Origin: Euleptes europaea
Lineage: Eukaryota; Chordata; Lepidosauria; Squamata; Sphaerodactylidae
Direction: 5' to 3'
Assembly (NCBI RefSeq): GCF_029931775.1
Contig: NC_079320.1
Location: 60,033,521 to 60,097,520, forward strand
DNA: 64,000 nucleotides
In this document: positions 1 through 18,178 of the stretch, piece by piece
Layout: each line of letters starts with the position of its first letter
Numbering within the stretch: position 1 is the stretch's first letter
Notes under the pieces: generated by a model
Database searches by the model: none
What the model was told of the DNA's origin: nothing
Seen by the model: the letters and a program-made list of their open reading frames with translations, nothing else
Translations under genes and position numbers: made by a program

Positions 1-323
1 CCCAAATAAGTGTGCCTAGGATCACAGTTGGAAACCTCTCCGTCCCAGATGTACAGGGGGACTGACTGTCATTAATCATCAGTAGGGATGCCATCCTCTG
101 CTCATGCTCAAAGGAAGTATTTTAATCAGCATTTCACGATAAAGAAAGCATGGTGTCCTGGGGTCCCCCCCTTTGGTTCATTTCTGTTGGTTTGGCATTT
201 GTTTGAGACATGGGAGCCCAACCTGGAAGAGAAATGGTAGCAACCTGAACGAAAGACATACCTATTAGGATTAAATCCTATTTAGTTTAGCGAGGTTTAC
301 TTCTGTTTATGGTCAGTCACATT
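1..323. other. Upstream intergenic DNA, nothing recognised
   Basis: No open frame, RNA gene or repeat was recognised here. The human upstream neighbour of SLC25A4 (HELT) is not visible. Confidence 0.4.
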
Positions 324-474
324 GGGCGCTTTCACACATGCCAAATAATGCACTTTCAATGCACTTTGCTGCTGGATTTTACTGTGTGAAACGGCAAAAC
401 CCACTTGCAAACGGTCGTTAAAGTGCACGGAGAGTGGATTGAAAGTGCATTATTCAGCATGTGTGAAAGCGCCC
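324..474. mobile_element. Small palindromic MITE
   Basis: The two ends are inverted copies of each other: GGGCGCTTTCACACATGC at the left and its complement at the right. The subterminal stretch (AATGCACTTTCAAT and its complement) continues the pairing. At about 150 bp with no open frame, it is a non-autonomous DNA transposon. No convincing target-site duplication was found, so the superfamily is left open. Confidence 0.7.
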
Positions 475-668
475 TATAAGTGTCATCTACCTAGCCACAC
501 TTGATGTATTTACTACTTATTAGCATATACAACCATTTTGGAGTGATCCAGTGAGGTGGGGCTATATTGTAATGCAATATCTCCCTGTGTGAATATCTTT
601 TCTATCTATCCACAGAAACCCATCGATAACCATGATATTTGCCTGCATGGAGACCAGTGTGGTATACT

Positions 669-1039
669 AGTGATCTGTTAATGTGTGAATCCAAAGCTAA
701 TCTGTAGTCCACAATAGCCATGCAGATTAGCTTTGGATTTCACACATTAACAGATCACTTCAGGATACAATGGTTCCATATTAACATACCACACCCTCAT
801 TAGCACATTATCTGGATACTTACAGGACAATGACTAGCACGTTACTTTTGCAGGACAGTGATTCAGCTCAAACCCAACCCCTTTCTGACTATATATTACT
901 CTTCCTACACACTTGACACCGTGAGACGCTGTCCTTCCGCGTGACTCCTCTGAAGATGCCTGCCACAGCTGCTGGCGAAGCGTCAGGAAAGAAAATACCA
1001 AGACCACGGTCACACAGCCCGGGTAACCCACAAGAACCA
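669..1039 (+). mobile_element. Fold-back repeat family A, copy 1
   Basis: This is one of five copies of a dispersed family (others at 6560, 46089, 48295 and 55770). The sense-strand 3' end reads TCTGAAGATGCCTGCCACAG, then a block ending in ACAAGAACC. The upstream end folds back: 669-703 is the inverted complement of 724-759, separated by about 20 bases. The family encodes nothing visible here. A Penelope-like or other reverse-transcribed origin is an inference from the variable upstream ends and constant 3' end. No clear target-site duplication was seen for this copy. Confidence 0.7.
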
Positions 1040-1711
1040 AACAACTGTTGCTCTTTTTAACCTCCTCCTAGTTGTCTTCATTGGACTCTATAAGACAACC
1101 AGGGCACTTCACTTGTTGCTCGCCTTTGGTCACGACCCCAACCTACCCCGCAGGGCTTTCGTGCCGGAGAAAGCAGGGCCCAGCCCCTGGGACGCCTTGG
1201 CGCACAAGGGCGGGAGCCAAGCCGCACGCGCCCTCGAGGAAGAAGCGCCCGCGCGCCGGTTGCAGGGCCGGCGTCGCTTGGGGCTTTCTGCCAGGACTCC
1301 TCTTCTTCTCCTCCTCCTCCTCCTCCTCCTGCCCCGAGGCAAAGGCTTAAGCGCCCCTCCGCCCCCAAGGGCCGCCCCTGTGCTATTAATACGGCGAGCA
1401 CATGCGCGGGTCACTTTAATTTGCCCTTGCCGACGACCCCCGCCGGGGACGCGCGGCATGGCGCCTTTGCCCCGCTGCCCTCTCCTGGGGAGGGGTCTCC
1501 GCCAATGCCCGCGCGGAGCGGCCCCCGGCGAGCCCCTCCTCTTATCGCGAGACCCGGAGGGGGCTATAAATGGATACGGGAGGCAGGGGGGTCCCTCCAG
1601 TCCGAGCGCGCCGCGGTGGGCTTTGGGAGGGGGTGGGGGAAGTGCCTGGCGAGGGCGCGCTAAAGTCGGGAGGGGAAAGGAAGGGGTCGAGTCGGGGGCG
1701 GGGGTCCCGTC

Positions 1712-8432
<6,721 letters not shown>

Positions 8433-8765
8433 GAGAATCAAAGGGCTCAGTTCATTCGTCCTGTTTTGTAACTTATGTTCATGTGGTTTAATTGGGAACT
8501 AAATATTTCCTAGGGAAATGGAGATGGCTATCGTAGGTCAAATCCAGTTCAGAAGTCAGGTTGATGCATTGTAAGATAGGCAATGGTTGCCCATTAGATC
8601 AATTAAAAATTTTGTATGGAAAATTTAAGAGGCCTGTGTATATAAATATATTTGACAAATATCAATAATATATTCCTATGTTTTAAAGTGCATTTCTTGA
8701 AGACTGCTTGTTGCACCGTACCTAAACTGAAAATGTGAATTCAATAAATATTATTTAAGTCAAAA
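8433..8765 (+). terminator. SLC25A4: SLC25A4 3' untranslated region and polyadenylation signal
   Basis: A canonical AATAAA lies at 8743-8748, about 310 bases after the stop codon. The cleavage site is expected within about 10-30 bases after it. The 3' untranslated region is AT-rich and free of recognised repeats. Confidence 0.75.
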
Positions 8766-8890
8766 ATGTCCAATTTGCCCCCTCTTCCTATGGTAAATTT
8801 TCTATACAGGCAGCTTAGAGGATTGTAGCATTTGGAACATGGAGAAATTTCATATTTAAACAAAAACAACAAAAATCTCAACTTTAAAAA
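8766..8890. other. Intergenic DNA after SLC25A4
   Basis: A short AT-rich gap with nothing recognised between the SLC25A4 polyadenylation signal and the CR1-type LINE. Confidence 0.4.
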
Positions 8891-9690
8891 TGTGCTGATG
8901 GCTTCTAAACTATCTGAGACCAATATTGAAAGGGAAGTTGGGATTATAGTGGGTATCTCAATGAAAATGTCAGCCCATTTCACAGCAGGGGAATGGACAA
9001 ATTCCAGAAAAGCAATCGAGAATAAAATGGCAAACATTGTAATGTCCTTATACAGAGCCATGGTGAGGCCTCATTTGGAATGCTGTGTGCAGTTCTGGTC
9101 ACTGTATCTCAAAAAGGATATTGAAGAACTGGAAAAAAGTACAGAAGAGGGCAACCAAGATGATCATGGGTTTGGAGGATTTTTCCTATGAGGAAAGTCT
9201 GGGAATTCTAAATTTAGAAAGAAGGCTCGCGAGGAGGGGAGAGAAACATGATAAAGGTTAATAAAATTATGCATGAGGTGGATAAAGAGCTTTTTCTCCC
9301 CTTCCCATAATACTAGAACTCAGGGCGCCCAATGAAGTTGATGGGCAAAAGGTACAGGACAGAAAAAAAGGAAACACTTCTTTACTCAATGAGTAAATTA
9401 TAAATTATCTGCCAGTGGAGATAGTGATGGCCATGTGCATTGATGGTTTTAAAAGGGGATTAGGCAGATCCATAGAGGAGAGGTCCATCTAGGCTATTAG
9501 GCCTAGTTAATAAGGGGAGCCTCCATGTTCAGAGGCAGTAAACCTCTGAATACCAGTGCTAGGAGGCAACGTCAAGGGCAGGTCTTGGCCTCTATGCTCT
9601 GTTTGCTGACCTTTCAGGGCAACAGGATGCTAGCGTAAATGGACTGGTCTAATCCAGCAGGACTTTATTTATATTCTAGAGATGGTCCAC
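8891..9690 (+). mobile_element. CR1-type LINE fragment, end of ORF2 and 3' region
   Basis: The frame around 8990-9190 reads SLYRAMVRPHLECCVQFWSL then LKKDIEELEK, the recognisable end of the CR1/L3 reverse transcriptase ORF. Decayed coding sequence and a 3' region (ACCAGTGCTAGGAGGCAACG, GACTGGTCTAATCCAGCAGG) follow. The frame is broken after about 9190, so it is an old, 5'-truncated insertion. Confidence 0.85.
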
Positions 9691-10684
9691 AAATTCAGTT
9701 ACCCTTTTTAGCAGCAAGATGCAGAAGACAGATTTTTCCAACATAAATATGTGTGCTGTTTACACTCTACAACAATGGGACTTTGAATCTATATGATTCA
9801 AATTCTGCTTAAAAAAAAAGGTTTAATGGTATCCAATCCAGAGATAGCTAAATTTGGAATAATGGAATGTAGGCGGCAGGGTTTTTTAGGAGCTCAGTCT
9901 CTGGATTTGTTAAACTCCTGAGAACGTCTATGGACATGTTGGGTACCAAATTGGAACTGACCCCATGGTAAATTTACTGAATGTAGCTGGACTGTTAACT
10001 TCCCCGCAGAGCTTTTGTGGTGGGCTGATTACCCTCGTTGCATGATGGCATAGAGGTTTTGAAATTGAGAGGTATTCTTCAGAAGCAGCATGAAAACTGC
10101 TATCCGAATAAAAGTCTTCACACACTGGGAATATCTAAAGGTGTTCTCTGTTCTGTGACCATTAAACATCCTTTGGCCCCTGCAAAATCATTTACTGGTT
10201 TGAACGTTGACAAGAATAAAGGCCCTCCATCAAGTTGATCTTGAAGCTCGACTACACTAAACGGATCTCTGATGCATATTCTTCTAGGACTGTGATAAAC
10301 AGGATGTTTGAGAATTCTGAGCCACACATTGATTGGGAGGCAGGCATAAGCGCATTCTGCTAAACTAAGTGCCTCTTGAGGCTTAATAATAGCAAAGTAC
10401 AGCACATCCTCTTCTAAAACAAGATGTGAGCAAATTATGAGCCATTATGCTGACGCACAGCTTTTCAGCTGTCCTGGTTTCTGGTGATCCTTCCCTCACG
10501 TCACATTAGAGAACTCTTTGCTAATTGGGAACTGTGGGCATTATTAGAAGGGGTTGGGGAAAGAATGTGTAAAAGCTGCAACTTCTGCATTAAAAAGGGA
10601 CATTAATAAATAATGATGTTGTTTTTCCACTAGTCTTTCCCTTGAGGAATAAAGACAGGTAGAGCCTAGTGTGATACACTATTA
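9691..10684. other. Intergenic DNA
   Basis: Open frames here are short and show no family resemblance. No repeat family was recognised. Confidence 0.4.
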
Positions 10685-10818
10685 TTGGACCCCATCCACC
10701 TAAAGTTAAGCACTTGTAAGACCCATTAAGTTAGGTGGAGTTGAGCAAACATTCACATTCTCCCATTAAAGTCAATGGGAGTTGAGAGAGCTCAACTTCA
10801 GGTGCTAGACCTTGGCTT

Positions 10819-11024
10819 TTACCGCACTAGGTATTCCCAGCGATGTATCAAGAGTTTGGAAATGTTATAAAAAACATCGCTTTAAAAGGGTTTTTGGATG
10901 CCACGGCTAAAAAATGGTTGGAAGACATCTTCACAGCTAAAGGGGCCAAACAAAGTGTGAACAGTATTTTTTATAACATTTTCAAACTCTTGATATATCG
11001 CTGGGAATACCTAGTGCAGTAACA
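10819..11024. mobile_element. MITE, copy 1 of an adjacent pair
   Basis: The inverted ends are TTACCGCACTAGGTATTCCC at the left and the complement of GGGAATACCTAGTGCAGTAA at the right. The arms extend about 50 bp through GATGTATCAAGAGTTT and TGTTATAAAAA. A near-identical element lies about 107 bases downstream in the same orientation. It has no coding capacity. Confidence 0.8.
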
Positions 11025-11130
11025 GCCCTTATCTATTGTTAAGACAACTACATTAGATACTAATGTTTTGTTAGTGATACCATCACCATGGCCCACTAAA
11101 TGAATGCAACAGAATGAAGTGATTAAGGGG

Positions 11131-11335
11131 GTTACCACATTATGTATTCCCAGTGATGTATTAAGAGTTTGAAAATGTTATAAAAAACATCGCTTTAAAA
11201 GGGTTTTTGGATGCCATGGCTAAAAAATGGTTGGAAGACGTCTTCACAGCTAAAGGGGCCAAACAAAGTGCGAACAGTATTTTTATAACAGTTTCAGACT
11301 TTTAATACATCGATGGGAATACATAATGCAGTAAC
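11131..11335. mobile_element. MITE, copy 2 of an adjacent pair
   Basis: Same family as 10819-11024, with the shared core GCTTTTAAAGCGATG (complement) and GGTTGGAAGACGTCTTCACA. Ends read GGGTTACCACATTATGTATT and its near complement. A possible TTAA/TAAA flank is too degraded to fix the superfamily. Confidence 0.8.
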
Positions 11336-11814
11336 CCCCTAAATCTTAAGGTGAAGACAGGATCCTGTGCCCCTTCAGACTGCAGGCAGCGTTGGAAGAG
11401 TTGCAATGTCTAGCGTGCAAAGGAACTGAGGAGACCCAGCAGGGCATGGGCAAGTGATCAACTAGTTAGGCTTGTAAGGTTAGAGACCTTTCCACCCTTT
11501 TTCACACCTGTCTGTCCTTAGACTGATATTCCTAGGGGACAATTTCCTCTCAGAAGTCATACTACTCTCTCTCTTCCTCCTTAGACAGTTAGAGGCTCTG
11601 TCTCTCAGCTTTCCTATCCTAAAATGTAGTTCCCACAATAAAGGCAACTTTATCTTTAATCAGTGAGTCTGACCCTTCTCTGCATACTTAGCATACTCTG
11701 CCAACAGGTAGGTCATAGAATTTTTCACCAGCTCCCTATGTAAGAAAGGGGGGGAAAGTAGGACTCTTGTAAGAGGCGTTCATGCCAGGCCTAGCTGTGG
11801 AAGCTTTTTACAAA
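11336..11814. other. Unclassified intergenic segment
   Basis: The stretch with AATAAAGGCAACTTTATC near 11640 superficially resembles the polyadenylation end of a long terminal repeat, but no matching start or target duplication was found. It is left unclassified. Confidence 0.25.
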
Positions 11815-12015
11815 GTTATTTAGAACTTTATACCCTGCTTTTCTCTCCAATGAGGACCCCCCTCCTTTGTTTTACCCTCACAACAACTTTGTGAGGCAGA
11901 TAAAACTGAGTGACCACCACAAGGTCACCAAGTGAGCCTCCATAGCAAAGTGGGAATTCAAACTGGGATCTCCCAGATATGAGTCTAATACTTGAAACTA
12001 CTTTGTGCTGTAAGG
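11815..12015 (-). mobile_element. Diverged MIR/L2-like SINE
   Basis: In reverse orientation it shows GGAGATCCCAGTTTGAATTC, GGTGACCTTGTGGTGGTC and TGAGGGTAAAAC, the order of MIR-type body motifs. The end near 11815-11850 (GGGTATAAAGTTC) resembles an L2-type tail. It is old and diverged. Confidence 0.55.
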
Positions 12016-12047
12016 AGCATTCAGAATCATGATCTCACATACACTAA

Positions 12048-12262
12048 ACATACATGAAGCTGCCTTGTACTGAATCAGACCCTTGGCCCATCAAAGTCAG
12101 TATTGTCTACTCAGACCAGCAGCGGCTCTCCAGGGTCTCAGGCAGCGGTCTTTCGCATCACCTACCTGCCTAGTCCCTTTAACTGGAGATGCCTGGGATT
12201 GAACCTGGGGCCTTCTGCATGCCAAGCAGATGCTCTACCACTGAGCTACAGCCCCTCCCTAC
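12048..12262 (-). mobile_element. tRNA-derived SINE
   Basis: Inverse of the copy at 45293. The tRNA-like promoter is at the right end (GGGGCTGTAGCTCAGTGGTA in the minus sense, box B GGTTCAATCCC). The 3' part contains GGACTAGGCAGGTAGGTGAT and GTCTGATTCAGTACAAGGCA. It is full-length or nearly so and only mildly diverged. Confidence 0.85.
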
Positions 12263-12334
12263 CTGTGTGTCTGAAATTGCTCAAGTTTTCTATTTTCAGA
12301 CTCTCTCACTTTATTCCACTGTTTATGTAGATGC

Positions 12335-12430
12335 AAACTAAAACAGAAATCCAGTGGCACCTTAATGGCTAACAGCATTTATTCTAGCATGAGCTTTTGT
12401 TAGAGCTCACCTCTTCAGGTGCAATGGAGA
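12335..12430 (-). mobile_element. Repeat family B fragment
   Basis: CCAGTGGCACCTTAATGGCT, then ACAGCATTTATTCTAGCATG and CTCACCTCTTCAGG, matches the family seen near 49808-50245 (antisense reading there). It is a single arm without the fold-back. Confidence 0.6.
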
Positions 12431-13190
12431 CATGTGGATGCAGCCCCTATGAGAACTATCATCCTGTAATCTTGCATGGCTTAAATGTGAGAGAAGTTGT
12501 GATAGTGCATTGGGCTCCTCTAACAGTAGACATCTTTGGTCATTTTCTACATAGATAGCCAAACTACCAGTCTGAATGCTCATTTGCACTACTGCACATA
12601 AGTGTTCGGTTCTGTAAGATACCTCCATCAGCTAAAAAGGTGGGATGTTATACCAAGCAAAAATTATTTTCTTCCAGAGAAAAGTTTTTAACTGCAATAG
12701 CCTGCAGAATTTTACCACTCTATTATTGCCTTAAAATGAAGACCACCTTGGTATCTTACCAGAAGCAGAAATGTCATCATTGCTTCCAGCTTTATCTACA
12801 AACTCAAGCATTTGATTTTCATATATCTCCGATAAGTAATTATTTCTAACCTGGTTCAAGAAAACTGCAAATTCTTTAATTAGCGGAAGATATAAGTGAG
12901 AAGTGCAGTAAAGCTGAAGTTACAAAAACGAACAGCAAACAAGAGCCCCAGAAGCCGACAGAAAGGGAAATTTAATGAATATATTTTAAACTAAATAAAT
13001 GGCATTTCACAGAAATGGAACTTGCTGAGGAAACAGTGCAAAGCAGAAACAGTAACTTTTATCTCCCTGCAAGGTGAGCAATGACTTGATAACACACAAG
13101 CTGCGTGGAATAGATTTTTGTCAAATACAACCAGGAAACAATAAATAGCTGAATCATACACAAGCCTCAAAAACACTCCCAATCAATCTT
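12431..13190. other. Intergenic DNA
   Basis: Nothing recognised; short open frames only. Confidence 0.4.
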
Positions 13191-13330
13191 GTGTGCTTTG
13201 GCTGGCAGCATCTCTCCAAGGTCTCAGATGGAGGTCTTCCACATGTTTCTACTTGATCCTTCTAAATGCAGTTGCCAGGGAATGAACCCAAGACCTTCTG
13301 TGAGGTAAATACTCTACCATGGAGCCATGT
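13191..13330 (-). mobile_element. Diverged tRNA-derived SINE
   Basis: TCTCCAAGGTCTCAGATGGA, AGGGAATGAACCCAAGACCT and CTCTACCATGGAGCCATG follow the order of the 12048-12262 SINE with many substitutions. Confidence 0.6.
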
Positions 13331-13521
13331 CCCCTGTTCCTTTTGTAAGACTTAACAGACACAGAAGACTCTGGAGGTCCAATATGGGCATTTGGGGAAA
13401 CGAAACCATGGAGGAGTATGGAGCAAGAGTGAAGAAAGTGCTCAGTTCCTAACAATTTGCTGAATTCTCCTGTCCCCAGCAATGTCGTCTTTCCTCAAGT
13501 CCACCCTATGTTTATTTAACA

Positions 13522-13807
13522 CACTGGTTCCCAACCAGGGGTCCATGGACCCCCAGGGGTCCGCGAGAACTACATTAAGGTCCGCAAAACAAAGTTATAA
13601 ACCCATAATAAATTAATATTTTCAATTAAAAGTTCTCTATTATAAAATATATATATTCAAATATAATTCTAAGTTTAATGTTTAACTAACAGTTATGATT
13701 AAAGTTTATTTTCAAAATCCCGGAATTTTTATTTTGAACCTTGGGGTCCCTGCACCGAACAAAAAAGTCCTAGTGGTCCCTGGTCAAAAAAAGGTTGGGA
13801 ACCACTG
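13522..13807. mobile_element. Non-autonomous hAT element
   Basis: The ends are CACTGGTTCCCAACCAGGGG at the left and GGTTGGGAACCACTG at the right, forming inverted repeats. A perfect 8-bp target duplication ATTTAACA lies at 13514-13521 and 13808-13815. The interior is AT-rich and non-coding. Confidence 0.93.
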
Positions 13808-13815
13808 ATTTAACA

Positions 13816-14337
13816 AGAGGAGTCTGTCCAGCAACATTGTGGAGACGTTTCTCTCCAATGCCACCTTGGGGGCACCTTTCCCCCCTACATTTACAACATG
13901 CTGCCACACATAAATCTGCTACATCTGAATCAGCATGTCAACAACAAAAAACGATCTTCAGATATCCCTCTGTAATTACCCCCAACCAAAACAGAGCCTA
14001 ATTTGTGGGCACCAACCAACTTGACAAAAAACAGGAGGGGCTTCAGTTTTTCCAGCCGCTCCATTTTTCCCTACTCAAAAAGGGCTCACGGTATGTGTGC
14101 ATGTGATCCGCTCCATCAGAGGGGAGGGCTGCACACAAGAAGTTTTCTCCCCCCACATACACTGTGGTCCTGATCTGATTCAGGACCGTGAAGAACATCA
14201 GGATTGAGTTTCCAATAAGAATTTCCAACGGCTTGTGTGACTGAAAACTCCAAGGCTGGCCCAGGGAGCTTCTCGAAAGGGTATCTACTGTTCCCCAAGA
14301 GCAGCATTTTGGGGAGACCCCTAAGATGCCGCAATAG
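13816..14337. other. Unclassified DNA left of the DIRS element
   Basis: Possibly an unrecognised repeat. The open frames on the minus strand (around 14043-14351) show no family similarity. Confidence 0.3.
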
Positions 14338-14375
14338 GCAGAAAGGTACATTGTTTACTCACCGAGGTCCTTTCC

Positions 14376-14492
14376 GCTCTGAAGTAGAAGGTCATCTTGA
14401 GCTTTGGGTGTTTCTCATCCTGTTGCTTGGAGAGGCAGGACTTAATTTTAAACTACTTCCTGTCTCAGGGCGAGGAACGCCCACACTTCCAG
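14376..14492 (-). repeat. DIRS inverted terminal repeat, left copy
   Basis: GCTCTGAAGTAGAAGGTCAT through ACACTTCCAG is the inverse of 19606-19720 with few differences. The shared block includes AAATTAAGTCCTGCCTCTCC in the opposite sense. Confidence 0.9.
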
Positions 14493-14749
14493 TTTTTCTA
14501 CTAAAAGCTCACGAGAGACAATTAAAACAAATAAACCAACATAACAGCTAACACATCGTAACTGTCTAAACTCTGTAACAGGAATGTGACAATAACCCTT
14601 ATAACATAGCAACACAAGTCAGTGGTTAACTACAGACATTAACAAGGACTCTGTAATTAGTATCATTTATCTTTGTATACCAGTAACTGCTTGGCTGAGT
14701 CCCGTTGGTCAGCCACCCTGGAAGATGATGATCCATCTCCGGGTGGGCA

Positions 14750-14846
14750 AGATGACCTTCTACTTCAGAGCGGAAAGGACCTTCTCGGTGAGTAAACAAT
14801 GTACCTTTCCCGCTCTGAAGGAAGGTCATCTTGAGCTTTGGGGTGT
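14750..14846 (-). repeat. DIRS internal complementary region
   Basis: Its left half is the inverse of the left outer end (14345-14396), with the shared block CGGTGAGTAAACAATGTACC. Its right half is the inverse of the right end (19690-19724), with the shared block CGCTCTGAAGGAAGGTCATC. A junction of the two ends is the defining DIRS structure. Confidence 0.85.
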
Positions 14847-17800
14847 CCAAGAGCAATTATATCAGGTGGGAATTAGTTGACATCATCTTCCACCACGCGT
14901 TGTAAAAACCGTCTCCCGAAGGCTACTTCTGCTGATGCCATTGTATTGATACGGTAATGCCTGATGAAGTGGAGACATTGGACCCCGTAGCCGCCTTACA
15001 GATTTCTTTTATGGAGGCTTGCTTAAAGAAGGCCGCTGAGGTAGTAGTACATCGCAGGGAGTGTGTAGTGATGTCGGATGGTACGTGCAGGCCACTGGCC
15101 AGGTATGCTTCTCTGATACAGCTGTGAATGGTCGAAAGTATCGCTTGGCGTGACATGTGTATGCCTTTATTGGGAGCTGATAATGAGCTAAATGGAACTC
15201 CGTTTTTCTGATTGTAACTGTTCTTGAAATGTATATGTACAATGCCCGACATAGATCTAAGGTATGCCAGTTACGTACTTGGGATTGGTTGGATTGAAGC
15301 AGAAGGAAGGGAGATGATTCTCCTGAGCATGGTGGTAATGTGTGTTCACTTTGTGAGTGAAGGAGGGGTTGGATCAAAGGACCACCTTGTCTATGTGGAA
15401 TATGCATAGATCCTTGCGTATGGAAAGTGCTCCCAACTCCGGCACGCAGCTGGCCAAGGTGACTACCGTTAGGAACAACGTCTTCAGTTTGAGGAGACGT
15501 CGTTCTGAGGAAACGTAAGGGAACGTCCCTCATTGGCTCGAATGGTTTCTAGGTGAGAGCTAAAGGAATCGCGTTAAGCCTCCAAGTTGGAAAATGATGT
15601 GCCAACATGGGGAGTGGATTGCGCCGCTCCCTGATAAGGCTTTCACCTCCAGATGAGAAGACAGCAGAATCCCGTCAAGCTTTGGACATATTGAGGCAAT
15701 AGCTGAGATTGCTTCCGGGGAGTGGATGCTCTGAGATTTTGATGTACTCTGCCCTGGAAGAATACCAACAGTTGTGGCAAGGAAGATGATCTGGGGTTGG
15801 TGGACTTTCGTCCACACCACCTGGAGAAGGTCTTCCAAGTATACTCATATATCCTTTTAGTGGAAGGTTGTCTGGTTTGTAAAATGGTTGAGACTACATC
15901 TTGTGACAGGCCCGGATCTAGAAGCCTAGCCTTCTCAACCTCCACGCGTTCCACTGGGGCCATCCTCGGACATCAGACTCTGAGGCCAGGGGAACAAAAG
16001 AGCGTCCGCTTGCTCCGCGTTCGGGTGGAAGAACCGGGAGAAGAATCTGTGAACTTGTCGATTCTGCGCAGAGGTGAAGAGGCCCACATCGGGATAACAA
16101 ATCGGTTGGTTATTAAGAGGAGGATATGAGGGTCTAATGACCACTCCCCTTCCTGGATGGACTGGCGGCTGAGTCAATCCGCTTCTAGGTTGTGTATGCC
16201 TCTGACGTGTTCCGCTCTCAAGGAAAGTAGATGTTTCTCTGCCCAGATCATGGAGGCTTCCTGATGCAAGCGTGAGGACCTGGATCCGCCCTGTTTGTTG
16301 ATATGGGCCTTGGAGGCCGCATTGTCAGTCCGTATGAGGACACGATTGTTCTTCAGGATGTGATGGAACTCCAGCAGAGCTACCTCACCATTCTTAACTC
16401 CGAGAGATTGATGTGGAGTGTGTTTCTGAGAGGCCCGAACGCCCTGAGCAAAAGACTGGATGGGAGGTCTCATGTAGGTAAGTCTGGCCCGCTGTCAGAT
16501 TGGTCTGGTCTATCCACCGTCTTAGGCTGGATCTGGCTGTTGGCAGCAGGCGGATGTGCGAAATGAGCAGCTTGAAGGGTCGTAGAGCTACCTGAAGGGG
16601 CCTGGTGTGGAACCAGGACCAGGACACTAAGCCGATGCAGGATGTCATTAATCCTAGAAGTCTTGTGAGAGCCATGAGTCGATGTTGTGGAGCTTTGGCT
16701 GTGGACTTGGGCAGTAAGGCTATCTTGAGTGCCTTGGCCTTGGGTAGAAAGACCTTGGAGTTTATGAAGGCCCCCAGGTGAAGGATGCGCTGGGTTGGAA
16801 TCAGGTAACTTTTGGCTCTGTTGATTAGGTAACCAAGACCTTGTAAGGTCTGAGCAATTCGGTTGGTGTGTCTGGTGGCTAGCTGCTTGGAAGTTGCGCA
16901 TACGAGGAGGTCATTGAAGTATGGATGCAGCTGGATCCCTTCCTTCCTCAATAGGGCGACAGCAGTCACTAGGACCTTTGAGGTGGATGTAAGACCGAAG
17001 GGCAAGGCTATGAATTGCATGTGGGGTTTCAGGTAATTGAACCTGAGAAGGCGCCGAAGGGCACTGCGTGTAGGCTTCAGTTTTAGATCTATGGAAGTCA
17101 TATAGGTGCCAGATCGCAGGGCTTCGACAATGGTTCTCAGTGTCTCCATAAGAAAACGTCTTGTCGGGATGAAGCGAATGAAAAATTTGAGATCTAAAAT
17201 CGCCCTCCAGACCCCGTTCTTTTCCTATTTGAAGGAATGCAGAACGGCCTCCATAGTTCCGTTGTGTTTGTCTTTGGTTCGATATTGTGGGAACTCCACA
17301 CTTGGATCTGGTAATTTTCCTTAAAACTCTATTGCATATCCCTGTAGGATTAATTGCAGAAACCCAGGCATTTGCCTGGGCTCTGCCCCACTGTGGGAGG
17401 GGCATTTGCAGTCTTCCCCCCACTGCTGTGACGTTGGCGTCACTGTTTGTACCTTCTTGGGAATTTGTCCGATTTGTCCCCTCTGAAGGTTGGGACGGGG
17501 GTGGGTGGGTGGGCGGTTGAATCTATCGAACCTTCGAAAGGAGCCTCTCTGGGAGAGCCGGGAGGAACGCCTTTGATCCTGTCTAAACCTATACAGCATA
17601 TGGGAGGAATAAAAGGACTGTTGGTATTGATTTGGCCTATAATCCTTCCTATGGTTATTTAACGTGTATCTGTTCTTGTCCTTGGTGTCGAACAGCATCT
17701 TATCTAATCTCTCTCCAAGAGTTTACCCCCTTAAAAGATGAGCCAGCAAAATTGGCTTTAGATCTAAAGTGAACGTGCGAGTTCATAGCCACAAGGCCCT

Positions 17801-17967
17801 TCTAATAACTGTGTTAGAAGCCACAGCTCTGGGGTCAAAGACTAGGGCATCTAGGGATGCGTCTGCCATGAAGGAAAACGCCTTTAGAACTCTAGAAGGC
17901 CTTCAGCCGCCCTTTTATCGGATGTGGGCAGAAGCTTAATAAGCTTTTTTGGTTTAAGCATTACTGA

Positions 17968-18178
17968 CCTGGGTGGCCCAGGCTAGCCCGACCTCAACAG
18001 AACCCACAAGCCAAGCAGGGCCAGCCCTGGCCAGCATCTGGATGGGAGACCACCAAGGAACACCAGGGTCACTGTGCAGAGGAAGGCACCAGCAACCTCT
18101 GGCAGGGTCTCGCCATTAAAAACCCAAAAGGGGTCACCATAAGTCAACTGCGACTTGAAGGCACTTTACACACACACA
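17968..18178 (+). mobile_element. 5S rRNA-derived SINE inserted in the DIRS element
   Basis: It begins GACCTGGGTGGCCCAGGCTA, includes CATCTGGATGGGAGACCACC and ends CACTTTACACACACA. Flanks CATTACT and CATTAGT may be a degraded target duplication. It dates the DIRS insertion as older than this SINE insertion. Confidence 0.85.
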
